DNA of 64,000 bases, taken from the NCBI RefSeq assembly GCF_024171925.1, contig NZ_JAMTCO010000004.1:186001-250000 (forward strand). Reading direction: 5' to 3'. The notes beneath the pieces were generated by a model. The model did no database searches and had not been told where the DNA came from. It was given only the letters and a program-made list of their open reading frames with translations. The stretch is from Actinokineospora diospyrosa (GTDB taxonomy: Bacteria > Actinomycetota > Actinomycetes > Mycobacteriales > Pseudonocardiaceae). The translations under genes and the position numbers were made by a program. Positions 27,438 to 37,004 of the stretch are shown here, piece after piece; within the stretch, counting starts at the first letter, position 1, and every line of letters starts with the position of its first letter.

Positions 27438-28267
27438 TGCGTCACCTCTTTCACCATTTGGCGATCTCGGGCTGGTGCCCGGTAGATGGCGGTCCGTCCA
27501 ACGGGTACCCGCTCGAACACGGAGTCAATGCCCACTGTGGACTCGGCCGCGCCGAGCAGGAGCCAACCGCCTGGGTTGAGCACCTGTCGGACCCGGTCGA
27601 GCACGGCGCGCTTGGTCTCGGGCTCGAAGTAGATGAGCACGTTGCGCAAGAACACCACGTCGAACTTCGGCATGGGCGGCAACGTCGCGCAGAGGTTCAC
27701 CCGCTGGAACGACAGGTTCTGCCGGATCCGGGGTACTACCTCCCACTCCGCCCCAGCGCGCTGGAAGTAGGTCACCAGGTCGGTCGCGGGCAAGCCGCGG
27801 TTGACCTCCAGTTGGTTGAACCTACCCGCGCGGGAGCGGCGCAGCATCTCCTCGGACAGGTCGCTGCCCATGATCTGGTAACCGCGACCGGGAGGGAGAG
27901 CCTTTTCCAGGGTGATGGCGATGCTGTAGGGCTCCTGGCCGGAGGAGCACGCCGCGGACCAGACCCGCACGGGGCGGGTGGACTGGGCGAGCACGTCGGG
28001 CAGGATCGTGTCGGTGAGCGCGGCGAACGGTTCGCGATCGCGGAACCAGGAGGTCTCGTTGATCGTGAGCGCCTCGACGACCTGCGTGCGCAGGGCGGCG
28101 GTGCCGGTGCGCAGCGCGTTGGCCAACGAGCCGACCGAGTCGTGCCCGGTGAGCTTCGCCACCGGCTTGAGCCTGGACTCGACCAGGTATTCCTTACCGG
28201 GGCGCAGGACCATGCCGGCTTCTCGGTAGACGAGATCGGCCACGTAGCCGAACAGCGCCGGGGTCAT
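27431..28267 (-). CDS. cheR: Chemotaxis protein methyltransferase CheR
   Basis: 278 residues. N-terminal helical CheR domain (about 1-75), then the SAM-binding domain with VRVWSAACSSGQEPYSIAI (motif I), the NETSWFRD segment before it, FDVVFLRNVLIYF and a closing LLLGAAES. It methylates glutamates of chemoreceptors. ATG 28267 overlaps the cheB stop (ATGA), showing translational coupling of the methylesterase and methyltransferase. Confidence 0.96.
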   Translation of the reverse strand: MTPALFGYVADLVYREAGMVLRPGKEYLVESRLKPVAKLTGHDSVGSLANALRTGTAALRTQVVEALTINETSWFRDREPFAALTDTILPDVLAQSTRPVRVWSAACSSGQEPYSIAITLEKALPPGRGYQIMGSDLSEEMLRRSRAGRFNQLEVNRGLPATDLVTYFQRAGAEWEVVPRIRQNLSFQRVNLCATLPPMPKFDVVFLRNVLIYFEPETKRAVLDRVRQVLNPGGWLLLGAAESTVGIDSVFERVPVGRTAIYRAPARDRQMVKEVTQC

Positions 28268-29352
28268 TTCCACCGCGCCACCTCCTTTCCTGTTGCCGCC
28301 GCCGATGCGGGCAAGCGGGCGACGATGTTCTCCGCGATGAGGCCGAGCGGCAGCACCGCGTCGGCCAAGCCCGCGCTGACAACCGCACCAGGCATTCCCC
28401 AGACCACCGAGGTGGCCTGGTCCTGGGCCAGAACTCCGGCACCGAGGGCGACGAGCTCCTCGGTGCCGCGCTTGCCGTCCTGGCCCATGCCGGTGAGCAT
28501 GACGGCCAGTGACGCCGAGCCGTAGACGCGCGCACACGAGCGGAACAGCACGTCGACGGCAGGTCTGCAGTGGTTTTCCATCGGTCCGTCGTGCAGCCGG
28601 ACCTTCGCCCCGCCAGGGGTCTTCGCCGCCTCCATGTGCCTGCCGCCCGGTGCGATGTAGACGGTGCCGGGCAGCAGCGGCTCGCCGTCGCGCGCCTCGA
28701 CGACGCGCAGCGCGGCGTCCTGGTCGATGCGGCGGGCGAGCATGGTGGTGAACACGGGCGGCATGTGCTGGGCGACCAGCACGGGAACCGGCAGGGTGCC
28801 GGGGAGCTTGGAGAGCACGGTGCGCAGCGCCTCGGGACCGCCGGTGGACGATCCGATGAGGACGGCCTGGACGGGCTTGCGCGGCCCGGTGCTCGTGGGT
28901 GGGCGCTTGACCGGGCTGGTCGGGCGCAGCGGCTGCGCGGTGTACGCGGGCTTGCCGCACAGCGCGTGGATGCGCGGCAGCAGCTGCTCGCGGACCTCGG
29001 TGACCGCCTTGTTGACGCTGCCCGCGTTGGCGGGCTTGGTGACGTAGTCGGTGGCGCCCGCGGCCAGCGCGGCCACGGTCGCCTCGGCGCCGTCGCTGGT
29101 CATCGTGGAGAACATGATGACCGGCAGGGTCGGGTTGGTCTTGCGCAGCTCGCGCACCGTCTCGACCCCGTTGAGCACGGGCATCTCCACGTCCAGCGTC
29201 ACCACGTCGGGCTTCAGCTGGGCGATCTTGGCCAGCGCGATCCGCCCGTCCGGCGCGGTCCCGACGACCCGCACCTTCGGGTCCGCGGACAGCACATCAG
29301 TGACGAGGCGGCGGATGACCACCGAATCGTCCACCACCAGCACTGAGATCAC
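28264..29352 (-). CDS. cheB: Chemotaxis response regulator protein-glutamate methylesterase CheB
   Basis: 362 residues: receiver domain (1-120) with Asp54 in VVTLDVEMP, a linker, and the CheB esterase domain (about 165-350) with catalytic Ser in IGSSTGGPEAL, His in VAQHMPP and Asp in MLTGMGQDG. It removes methyl groups from receptors and deamidates glutamines. It is the first gene of the unit cheB-cheR-cheY2-cheX2-cheY1-cheX1; the 184 bases upstream contain no recognised promoter. Confidence 0.96.
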   Translation of the reverse strand: MISVLVVDDSVVIRRLVTDVLSADPKVRVVGTAPDGRIALAKIAQLKPDVVTLDVEMPVLNGVETVRELRKTNPTLPVIMFSTMTSDGAEATVAALAAGATDYVTKPANAGSVNKAVTEVREQLLPRIHALCGKPAYTAQPLRPTSPVKRPPTSTGPRKPVQAVLIGSSTGGPEALRTVLSKLPGTLPVPVLVAQHMPPVFTTMLARRIDQDAALRVVEARDGEPLLPGTVYIAPGGRHMEAAKTPGGAKVRLHDGPMENHCRPAVDVLFRSCARVYGSASLAVMLTGMGQDGKRGTEELVALGAGVLAQDQATSVVWGMPGAVVSAGLADAVLPLGLIAENIVARLPASAAATGKEVARWK

Positions 29353-29536
29353 GTGGGCCTCCAGGGTCGGCGGCGGAGGCAGCTGGCCTCCGCGACAACC
29401 GTGGCATCGGCCGCACGTGGCCGGTCCTGAGTGGTCAGACGAGCCGACTTCTCACGACAATCACAGTAAATCGGGGCTGTTCGGTTGTCGGGCGGGCGCT
29501 ACCGTGTCGACCCGTTCGGGTGGCCCACCACCCCGC

Positions 29537-30406
29537 CTACCCGGCCTGGACCAGCCAATCCGGGCCGAACGCGGCCAGGCAGGGGACCAGCAGTTCCTGG
29601 GCGGAGGCCGAGTCGACCAGGTCGCGGACCATCAGCGCCTGCACCGCGCCGCTGAGCACGTTCCACACCCCGCTGGCCCGGTCGTCGAGCGAGACACCGG
29701 CGAGGTCGACCGCGCGGACCAGCAGCAGCTGCGCCGCCGCGGCGGCCCGGATCCGGCCGGAGACGTGCACCGCCCAGGCCGAGGAGTGCATGGCGGCCGA
29801 CCAGTCCTGCTGCTCGGCGCGCAACCGGTCGGCGGACACGGCGAGCGCGCGGACCTCGGCGGGGTGCGCGACGCGGACGCGGTCGAGCAAGCGGTGCACC
29901 AGGTCGTGGGTGGGGCCCAGGTGGATCGTCGGCTCGGGCGCGCCGCGGCGGGCGGCGAGCCAGCCCGCGCCGAGCACCCGGCGGTCGGTGTCGGTGAGGT
30001 GCTGGCGCAGGTAGGTCGCGCAGACCGCGTCGGTCACCAGGGCGACGGCGCCGTCGGGGGGTTCGGGAGCGGTCCCGGCGGGGAAGGTGTCGCGATCGGG
30101 GACTAAGACGTCGGTGCGCACGCAGTGGAGTAAGCCCGCGAGCGTCCCGATCGGGGCGTGCTGCAGCAGGGTGACCGCGGAGGGACCCGACAGGTCGCGC
30201 ACGCTGGGCAGCTCGGCGGCGGCCGCGAGCGCGTGCGACCTGGCGAGGCTGAGGGCGGGGGACTGGGGGGCGGCCCGCTCGGCGAGCGCCTCGACCTCGG
30301 CGGTCGAGTGGCCCAGCAGCGTCAGCAGGATCTCCGCCGTCGCAGGGCCGCCCGCCATCCGGGTGAGGTCGAAGCCCAACACGGGGGCGCTGACAAGGCT
30401 GTACAC
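29537..30406 (-). CDS. Unknown protein within the chemotaxis cluster
   Basis: 289 residues from GTG 30406. Ala/Leu/Val-rich and predicted largely helical, with no signal peptide or clear membrane helix; about a dozen short amphipathic helices. No Pfam-type motif recognised. Two HDD-type or kinase motifs were looked for and not found; HSTAEVEAL, SVRDLSGPSAVTLLQHAP and RTDVLVPDRDTFPAG are the most distinctive stretches. Its place between mcp (153 bases upstream) and cheB suggests a motility-linked role, but this is inference only. Confidence 0.6.
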   Translation of the reverse strand: MYSLVSAPVLGFDLTRMAGGPATAEILLTLLGHSTAEVEALAERAAPQSPALSLARSHALAAAAELPSVRDLSGPSAVTLLQHAPIGTLAGLLHCVRTDVLVPDRDTFPAGTAPEPPDGAVALVTDAVCATYLRQHLTDTDRRVLGAGWLAARRGAPEPTIHLGPTHDLVHRLLDRVRVAHPAEVRALAVSADRLRAEQQDWSAAMHSSAWAVHVSGRIRAAAAAQLLLVRAVDLAGVSLDDRASGVWNVLSGAVQALMVRDLVDSASAQELLVPCLAAFGPDWLVQAG

Positions 30407-30472
30407 CCGATAGAGTATGCACCCTCGATTACGGAAACAGTACTAAATCGGGTAAACCATTACACACAGCGA

Positions 30473-30506
30473 CGGCGCTATCCCTCGGGGGTGAGGGACA
30501 GCGCCG
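30473..30506 (-). terminator. Hairpin terminator of the mcp gene
   Basis: Arms 30473-30486 and 30493-30506 form a 14-bp stem with one position that is a G-U wobble on the minus-strand transcript; loop six bases. It begins 54 bases after the mcp stop. Confidence 0.7.
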
Positions 30507-30559
30507 CCTGGTCGAGCGGGGTCGGGATCGCCGGTGACGCACCGGGTGATCGCGGCCGA

Positions 30560-32209
30560 TCAGGTCGTGAACCGGTTGACCTGGTCCTGCAGCTGGGCGG
30601 AGAGCCTGCTGAGCGCGGCCATCGCCTGGTTGGACTCGCTGATGCTGTTGGTCGCGTTGGTGGCGCCGTCGGCGACACCGGCGATGTTGGCGGCGATCTC
30701 GGACACACCGGCCGCGGCCTCGCCGACGTTGCGGTTCATCTCGGTCGTGGTCGCGGTCTGCTCCTCCACCGCCGAGGCGATGGTCAGCTGGAAGTCGTTG
30801 ATCCGACCGATGATCTCGGAGATCTCGTCGATCGCGTTCACCGCGTTGGCGGTGTCGGCCTGGATCATCTCCACCCGGCGCGAGATGTCCTCGGTGGCCT
30901 TGGCGGTCTCCTGGGCGAGTTCCTTGACCTCGTTCGCGACGACGGCGAAGCCCTTGCCCGCGTCGCCCGCGCGGGCGGCCTCGATGGTGGCGTTGAGCGC
31001 GAGCAGGTTGGTCTGCTCGGCGATGCTGGTGATGACCTTGACGACGTTGCCGATCTCCATCGAGGACTCGCCCAGCTTGGCGACCGTGCCGTTGGTGGCG
31101 GCCGCGACGGACACGGCCTGACCGGCGACACCGGCGGCCTCGTTGGCCGACTGCGCGATCTCCTTGATCGAGGCCGACATCTCGTCGGCACCGGTCGCGA
31201 CCGTCTGCACGTTGAGCGCGACCTGCTCGGCGGCGGCGGACACGACGCCCGCCTGGGCCGAGGTCTCCCCCGTGCTGTCGCTGACCTTGCCCGCGATGGC
31301 GGCCATGTCCTGGGTGGCGCCCTCGAGGGAGGAGATGCCGTTGGTGATGGCGGTGACGGTGTCGTGCATGCTCGCGGTCGCGGTGTTGAGCGCGGCGGCC
31401 ATGACGCCGACCTCGTCGTGCGAGCGGACGTCGACCTTGCGGGTGAGGTCGCCGTGCGCGACCGACTCCAGCACGCTGGACACCCCGCGCACCGAGCGGG
31501 TGATGCCGCGGATGATCAGCCAGCCGACCAGCAGCGCGAGCAGCAGGCCAGCGCCGAGCAGGATCAGGGTGGTGAAGCGGGCGGTGTCGCTCTCGGCCGC
31601 GGCGTCGGTCACCTCGGTGCCGACCGCGGCCAGTTCGGTCTGCTGCATCTCGACCAGGTCGGTGCTCAGGTCGTCGAGCGCGGGACCGGCCTTGTTGTTG
31701 TAGCGGGCGAGGGCGACCTGGGACTGGCCCGCCAGCGCCGCCGGGAAGACCTCCTCCTTGACGACGGTGGCGACCCGGTCCAGGTTGCTGATGGCGCGCT
31801 TGACGGTGGCCAGCGGCACCGCGCTGTACTCGGGGTCGGCCTCGATGCCCTGCTGGAACTTCTGCAGCGCCCCGTTGAGCACGCCGATGGCCGCGGTGGT
31901 GTCGGTGATCTCCTTCTGCACCCGCGCGGTGTCGGTGCTGATGAACGAGCTCAGCAGGTGCTGGATGGCGGTGATGGCGGCACCGTTGAAGTTGCTGATG
32001 GCGCCCACCGCGGCGGCGTTCTTGCCCAGCCTGGCCGAGGTGTGCGCGCCGCTGTCGGTGGCGACGATGCCCTGCACGCCGACACCGATGGCGACGACGG
32101 CGGGCAGCGCGATCGCGGCGAAGATCTTGGTGGCGAGCGAGCGGTCGGCGAGGAACCCGCCGAGCCCGCGGCGCGCGCCGGTGTCGGCCGCCGGGGTGGA
32201 GTCAGCCAT
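30560..32209 (-). CDS. Methyl-accepting chemotaxis protein
   Basis: 549 residues from ATG 32209, chosen for a GGAAGG ten bases upstream; ATG 32227 is an alternative. Membrane helix 1 (about 28-50) and helix 2 (about 205-230, [15 protein letters not shown]) bracket a four-helix-bundle-like extracellular domain. A HAMP domain follows, then the cytoplasmic signalling coiled coil with the hairpin tip [18 protein letters not shown] and [15 protein letters not shown]. Ligand unknown. No C-terminal CheR-tethering pentapeptide (NWETF type). Confidence 0.95.
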   Translation of the reverse strand: MADSTPAADTGARRGLGGFLADRSLATKIFAAIALPAVVAIGVGVQGIVATDSGAHTSARLGKNAAAVGAISNFNGAAITAIQHLLSSFISTDTARVQKEITDTTAAIGVLNGALQKFQQGIEADPEYSAVPLATVKRAISNLDRVATVVKEEVFPAALAGQSQVALARYNNKAGPALDDLSTDLVEMQQTELAAVGTEVTDAAAESDTARFTTLILLGAGLLLALLVGWLIIRGITRSVRGVSSVLESVAHGDLTRKVDVRSHDEVGVMAAALNTATASMHDTVTAITNGISSLEGATQDMAAIAGKVSDSTGETSAQAGVVSAAAEQVALNVQTVATGADEMSASIKEIAQSANEAAGVAGQAVSVAAATNGTVAKLGESSMEIGNVVKVITSIAEQTNLLALNATIEAARAGDAGKGFAVVANEVKELAQETAKATEDISRRVEMIQADTANAVNAIDEISEIIGRINDFQLTIASAVEEQTATTTEMNRNVGEAAAGVSEIAANIAGVADGATNATNSISESNQAMAALSRLSAQLQDQVNRFTT

Positions 32210-32288
32210 CTGGGTGAGCCCTTCCATGGCGCCGCCCGCGGGGCGGCTGTGCTGGGAGTCGGGGAAGAGGGCGGCGGGGCCGCCTGGT

Positions 32289-32324
32289 CGGAGGCCCCGG
32301 GGCCGGGTGGCCCCGGGGCCTCCG
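32289..32324 (-). terminator. Hairpin terminator after cheW
   Basis: Arms 32289-32302 and 32311-32324 are exact 14-bp reverse complements, entirely G/C except two A-T pairs, with an eight-base loop. The stem starts seven bases after the cheW stop. It separates cheA-cheW from mcp. Confidence 0.75.
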
Positions 32325-32330
32325 GGTGGG

Positions 32331-32762
32331 TCAGGCCTCGCTGCCGCGCACTGCGGCCCGGGCGTCGAGGGCGAGCATGAGCCGGTCGGCGAGCGGGAAC
32401 GCCGCGGTGATCAGCTCGCGGGCCGGGCCCGACAGCGTGTCCGGGATCGGCTCGGCCGCGCTCGGCTCGAGCTCGACCACGTCGCCGATGCGGTCCACCA
32501 GCAGGCTGACCGACTCGTCGTCGGTGCGGACGATGACGTTCATCGCCGGGCCGGTGCGCTCCTGGGCGGGCTCACCGAGGCGGACCCGCAGGTCCAGCGC
32601 CGCGATGACCTGGCCGCGCAGGTTGAACAGGCCACCGACGTGACCGGGCGCGAGCGGGACCGGGGTGTACTCGGAGAACGCGAGCACCTCCTGGACCTCG
32701 CCGACCTCCAGGCCGAAGAGCTGGCCTGCCACCTCGAAGGTGGCGTACCGGACGGAACTCAC
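32331..32762 (-). CDS. cheW: Chemotaxis coupling protein CheW
   Basis: 143 residues, one CheW domain from GTG 32762: [20 protein letters not shown], then [20 protein letters not shown] (the conserved NLRG core) and [14 protein letters not shown]. It bridges receptors and CheA. The stop-start overlap with cheA (GTGA) shows coupling. Confidence 0.95.
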   Translation of the reverse strand: MSSVRYATFEVAGQLFGLEVGEVQEVLAFSEYTPVPLAPGHVGGLFNLRGQVIAALDLRVRLGEPAQERTGPAMNVIVRTDDESVSLLVDRIGDVVELEPSAAEPIPDTLSGPARELITAAFPLADRLMLALDARAAVRGSEA

Positions 32763-35077
32763 GACGCCTCCACGTAGTCACGGGTCACGAACTCGGGCAG
32801 CTGGAAGTCCGGGTCGGCGGCCATGATGGCCCGACGCATGTCCAGCAGCTCGGTGACCTTGTCGTCGATCACGGTGGAGCCGGAGAGGCCGTCACCGTCG
32901 GACGGGCCGTGCGGGGCGGTGTCGTCGACGATGTCGAGGATCCCGTCCACCGCGAGGGCCACCGAGTGGCCACCCGAGGAGTACACGACCGCGGGCACGG
33001 TGTCGGAGACGTCCTCCGACCACGAGCCGAGCAGCCCGGAGAGCCGCAGCACCGGCAGGATCTGGCCGCGGTACTGCACGACCTCGCGGCTGCCGACGCG
33101 CTCCACGGCCTGCACCGGGAACTCCTCGAGCCGGGTGACCATGCTCAGCGGGATCGCCACGCGGCGGTCGCTGACCCGGGTGACCAGCAGGCGGTCGCGG
33201 GTTTCGGTCTTGACCTCGGCCATCGCGGCGGCGGCCGCGGCGGCCCGCTCGGCGTTGCCGAGGTGGGCGTTGCGGGCCAGCGCCAGCACGTCGAGGATCA
33301 GCGAGACCCGGCCGTCGCCGAGGATGGTGGCCCCGGCGAAGCAGCCGACGTCCTTGAGGTGGCTGGCCAGCGGCTTGACCACGACCTCCTCGGTGGTGAG
33401 CACGCGGTCGACCACCAGGCCGAACTCGTGCCCCTCGCCGTTGAGGACCGCGATGTAGATCGCCTCGCCGTTCTCCTCGGGGCGCTCGATCGGGCCGCCC
33501 AGCGCCTCGTTGAGCCGCACCAGCGGCAGCAGTCGACCGCGCAGGCGGCAGACCGGGGCGCCGGAGACGTACTCGATGCGCGCGGAGGTCTGGCCCTCGA
33601 CCGAGACGAGCTCGCGGACCGACATCTGCGGCAGCACGTAGCGCTCGTTGGCCGACTCCACGATCAGCGCCTGCACGATGGCCAGGGTGAGCGGGATGGT
33701 CAGGCGCCAGGTGGTGCCCTTGCCGACCACCGAGCGCAGGTCGACCGCGCCGCCGATGGCCTCGAGGTTGGTGCGCACGACGTCCATGCCGACGCCGCGG
33801 CCGGAGACGTTGCTGACCTTGGCCGCGGTGGAGAAGCCCGCCCGGAACACCAGGCGCAGCACCTCGTCGGCGTCCATGGCCGCGACCTGCTCGGCGGTGA
33901 GCAGACCGCGCTTGACCGCGGTCGCGCCGATGAGCTTGGGGTCCACGCCCTTGCCGTCGTCGGCGACCTCGACCACGACGTGGCCGTGCTCGTGGTAGGC
34001 GCGCAGGGTCAGCGTGCCCTCGGGGTTCTTGCCCGCCTTGACCCGGTCCTCGGGGGACTCCAGGCCGTGGTCGACGGCGTTGCGGACCAGGTGGGTCAGC
34101 GGGTCCTTGACCGCCTCGAGCAGGCTGCGGTCGAGCTCGGTCTCGGCGCCCTCGAGCTCGAGGCGGACCTGGCGACCGATCGAGTTGCTCAGGTCGCGCA
34201 CGACCCGGGGCAGCTTGGACCACAGGTGGCTGATGGGCTGCATGCGGGTCTTCATGACCCCTTCCTGCAGCTCACTGGTGATCAGGTTGAGCCGCTGGGC
34301 GGCCCGGCTCATGGTGTGGTCGCCGGAGTGCTCGGTGGCCCGCACCATCTGGTTGCGGGTCAGCACGAGCTCGCCGACCAGGCGCATCAGCTTGTCGAGC
34401 AGGTCGACGTCCACGCGCACCGAGGTGTCGGCGACACCGCGGCGGCTGGCGGTCTCCTCGGCGGGGGCCGGGGCGCCCGCCTCGGGGGTGCTCGGCGCCG
34501 CGGCGGCGGGCGCGGTCTCGGCGACCGGGGCCGGTGCGACCTCGGGCTCGGCCGGGGCGGCGGGCTCGGCCGCGGCGGCGGCGGTGTCGGCCTCGGGCGC
34601 GGTCTCGGTGACCGGCTCCGGGGTCGGCTTGGCGGTGGGCGCGGGGGCCGGGGCACCGGCGATGCACGCCTCGACCTCGGCGATCACGTCCCCGAGCTCC
34701 ATGTCGCCCTCTTGGCCGTCGCGCTCGATCTGCGCCAGCAGCGCCCGAACGACGTCGACGACGCGCAGCAGGACGTCGGCACCCCTGCGGTCGAGGACCT
34801 GCGCGCCATCACGCAGCCGGGCCAGCAGCGACTCACCCGCGTGGGTCACCTGCTCCAGCTTCGAGAACGCGAGGAACCCGCTGGTGCCCTTGATGGTGTG
34901 AATGGTGCGGAAAACACTCGCGAGGCGGTCGCGGGCCGTTGGGTCGCGCTCGAGCGCGACGAGGTCTTGGTCCAACTGGTCGAGGTTCTCGTAGGACTCG
35001 ACCAGGAACTCCTGGACCACATCATCGAAGTCTTCCACGCTCCACCACGCTTCCAGGTCCGGTATCGACGCCTTCAT
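32759..35077 (-). CDS. cheA: Chemotaxis histidine kinase CheA
   Basis: 772 residues. Domains in order: HPt (about 15-120, phospho-His60 in FRTIHTIKGTSGF), an Ala/Pro/Glu-rich linker (about 140-215), dimerisation and HATPase region (HLVRNAVDHGLE N-box, DDGKGVD, GRGVGMDVV), a CheW-like domain and a second CheW-like domain at the C terminus (about 640-750, LPVLRLSGLLG). Two CheW-like domains make it longer than E. coli CheA (654). It autophosphorylates in the receptor array and passes phosphate to CheY and CheB. No P2 domain is obvious. Confidence 0.95.
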   Translation of the reverse strand: MKASIPDLEAWWSVEDFDDVVQEFLVESYENLDQLDQDLVALERDPTARDRLASVFRTIHTIKGTSGFLAFSKLEQVTHAGESLLARLRDGAQVLDRRGADVLLRVVDVVRALLAQIERDGQEGDMELGDVIAEVEACIAGAPAPAPTAKPTPEPVTETAPEADTAAAAAEPAAPAEPEVAPAPVAETAPAAAAPSTPEAGAPAPAEETASRRGVADTSVRVDVDLLDKLMRLVGELVLTRNQMVRATEHSGDHTMSRAAQRLNLITSELQEGVMKTRMQPISHLWSKLPRVVRDLSNSIGRQVRLELEGAETELDRSLLEAVKDPLTHLVRNAVDHGLESPEDRVKAGKNPEGTLTLRAYHEHGHVVVEVADDGKGVDPKLIGATAVKRGLLTAEQVAAMDADEVLRLVFRAGFSTAAKVSNVSGRGVGMDVVRTNLEAIGGAVDLRSVVGKGTTWRLTIPLTLAIVQALIVESANERYVLPQMSVRELVSVEGQTSARIEYVSGAPVCRLRGRLLPLVRLNEALGGPIERPEENGEAIYIAVLNGEGHEFGLVVDRVLTTEEVVVKPLASHLKDVGCFAGATILGDGRVSLILDVLALARNAHLGNAERAAAAAAAMAEVKTETRDRLLVTRVSDRRVAIPLSMVTRLEEFPVQAVERVGSREVVQYRGQILPVLRLSGLLGSWSEDVSDTVPAVVYSSGGHSVALAVDGILDIVDDTAPHGPSDGDGLSGSTVIDDKVTELLDMRRAIMAADPDFQLPEFVTRDYVEAS

Positions 35078-35119
35078 CGGCGAGCGGCGGCGGCCCCTGA
35101 GGCATTGCGCGGGTTTGTC

Positions 35120-35743
35120 TCACCGGTGCGGCCGGATCAGCCCCCGCGCGGTGGCGGCGGCCACGGCCGCGGTGCGCGAGTCCACGCCGAGCTTGGCGTA
35201 GACGCGCACCAGATGAGACTTCACCGTCGCCTGGCTCAGGTGCAGTCGCCTGCTGATGGACAGGTTGGACAGTCCATCGGCAACCAGACCCAGTACTTCA
35301 GTCTCCCGGGCCGACAACGCCCCGACAGGGTTACGCGTGCGGTCCACCAGCCGGGCCGCGACACCCGGGGCGAGCGCCGAGCGCCCCACCGCGGCCGCCC
35401 GGATGGCGGCGACGAGGTCCTCGGGTTCGGCGTCCTTGAGCAGGTAGCCGGTCGCCCCCGCCTCGATCGCGGCCAGGATGTCGGCGTCGGTGTCGTACGT
35501 GGTCAGGACCAGCACGTGGGGCGGGTCGGGCAGGGCGGTGATGGCGGCGGTGGCCTGGGCGCCGGACGGGCCGTCACCGAAGCGCAGGTCCATCAGGACG
35601 ACGTCGGCGAGCCCGGCCTTGGCGATGGCGTCCTGGGCGGTGGCCGCCTCGGCGGCGATGGTGAGGTCCGGTTCGCCGCGCAGCACCGCGCGCAGCCCGG
35701 ATCGCACGATCGGGTGATCGTCGGCGATGAGGACCCGGATCAC
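35120..35743 (-). CDS. NarL/FixJ-family response regulator
   Basis: 207 residues from GTG 35743. Receiver domain with LIADDHPIVRSGLRAVL, Asp52 in VVLMDLRFGDG and Lys in GYLLKDAEPED; LuxR-type helix-turn-helix at the C terminus (about 140-200) with LSARETEVLGLVADGLSN and HLSQATVKSHLVRVYAKLG. Partner of the kinase gene with which it overlaps (GTGA). Lies 42 bases before cheA on the same strand, so partial co-transcription is possible. Confidence 0.93.
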   Translation of the reverse strand: MIRVLIADDHPIVRSGLRAVLRGEPDLTIAAEAATAQDAIAKAGLADVVLMDLRFGDGPSGAQATAAITALPDPPHVLVLTTYDTDADILAAIEAGATGYLLKDAEPEDLVAAIRAAAVGRSALAPGVAARLVDRTRNPVGALSARETEVLGLVADGLSNLSISRRLHLSQATVKSHLVRVYAKLGVDSRTAAVAAATARGLIRPHR

Positions 35744-36846
35744 GCGACGGGCACCGGCAGGGTGACCGCGATCGCGGTGCCCCGCCCGTCGGACTCGACC
35801 ACGAGGTCACCGGCGAGCGCCCTGGCTCTGGCCCGCATGGCGGCGATGCCGTAGCCCCGGTCCTGGCCGGGCGCGGGATCGGGGTCGGTGCCCCCGGCAC
35901 CGGCTCCGGTGATGCCCCGGCCGTTGTCGACGATGTCGAGGGTGACGTCGGTGTCCTGGTAGCTGAGGGTGAGCCGGACCTCGGTGGCGCCCGCGTGGCT
36001 GACGACGTTGCCCAGGGCGGATTGGGCGATGCGCAGGAGCGCGACCTGGTGCGTGGTGGGCAGGGCGACCTCGTCGCCGGTGACCCGGCAGTGGACGGCG
36101 AGGTCGGCGGTGGCCGCGGTGCTGGCGCAGGCCAGGTGCAGGGCGCTGGGCAGTGAGCCGCCGTCGAGGGCGGGCGGGTTCTGGTCCTTGACGAACCTGC
36201 GCGCCTCGGCGAGCGCGTCGGCGGCGGCCGCGCGGGCGGCGCGGACGTGGCGTTCGGTGTCGCCGCGCAGGGCGGCGCTGAGCAGGAGGTGGATGCTCGA
36301 CAGCCCTTGCGCGAGGGTGTCGTGCACCTCTCTGGCCAGCCGTTCCCGTTCCGCGAGCACCCCGGCCGCACGTTCCGCGGCGGCCAGTTCCTCGGTCAGC
36401 TCGGCGCGGCGCTGGCTCTCGCGGTGGACGACCACCGTGGCCACGGCGACGGCGGCACCGAGCAGCGGGCCGAGAACGGTGCCGACCGTGAGCACGTGCT
36501 GGTGCCACCCGAACCCGGCGACGGCGACGAGCCCGGTCGCCGCGACCGCCGCGACCGCGGTCCGGCGCGGGAGGTCGCGCAGGAGCAGGAAGTAGAAGGG
36601 GAAGGCGAACCAGACGGCCCCGGGGGTGAAGGCCAGCAGTGTCACCCACAGGACTCCCACCGCCGCCAGCAGACTCCGGCGCCTCTTGAGGAACCCCGCG
36701 ACGACGCACACCAGCAGGGCCGCGCCCACCACGAGGACGGCGGGACGGGGGTCGTTCAGGGCGGGCAGCACCACCAGGGCGGCGGCCAACAGGTCCGGGC
36801 CCGCGGTGAGCAGGCGGGGCAGTGCCGGGGAGTCCTCTGAGGTCAC
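35740..36846 (-). CDS. NarL-type sensor histidine kinase
   Basis: 368 residues from GTG 36846. Five to six membrane helices in the first 150 residues (for example VAGFLKRRRSLLAAVGVLWV), no large extracellular domain, a short coiled coil, HisKA_3 dimerisation segment with the phospho-His in LAREVHDTLAQGLSS, and an HATPase end with NVVSHAGATEV and GYGIAAMRARARAL. The layout resembles intramembrane-sensing kinases that report on cell-envelope stress. Divergent from an ABC exporter 158 bases away, a plausible regulatory target. Confidence 0.92.
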   Translation of the reverse strand: MTSEDSPALPRLLTAGPDLLAAALVVLPALNDPRPAVLVVGAALLVCVVAGFLKRRRSLLAAVGVLWVTLLAFTPGAVWFAFPFYFLLLRDLPRRTAVAAVAATGLVAVAGFGWHQHVLTVGTVLGPLLGAAVAVATVVVHRESQRRAELTEELAAAERAAGVLAERERLAREVHDTLAQGLSSIHLLLSAALRGDTERHVRAARAAAADALAEARRFVKDQNPPALDGGSLPSALHLACASTAATADLAVHCRVTGDEVALPTTHQVALLRIAQSALGNVVSHAGATEVRLTLSYQDTDVTLDIVDNGRGITGAGAGGTDPDPAPGQDRGYGIAAMRARARALAGDLVVESDGRGTAIAVTLPVPVA

Positions 36847-37004
36847 GATGCCGCCAGGGTAGCCACGGCTCCGGGAGGTCGCATCAATCGAAAGGTTGAG
36901 CTCTCGGTGCGTCCAACGGGTGCGCGAAAGCGATCTCGGGGGCGATGGCACGGCCGGGTCGTCACGGCAGGGTTGGCGGGGTCGCCGAAGTGAGGAGCTG
37001 GCCG

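Noticed and set aside
29353-29536. A sigma-28 (FliA/WhiG-type) promoter before cheB
   Set aside because: A CCGATTTA-like box occurs on the minus strand, but no TAAA-type -35 is found at the right distance.
32909-35854. A 981-codon plus-strand frame opposite cheA
   Set aside because: It is low-complexity shadow coding; cheA on the minus strand has all domain motifs.
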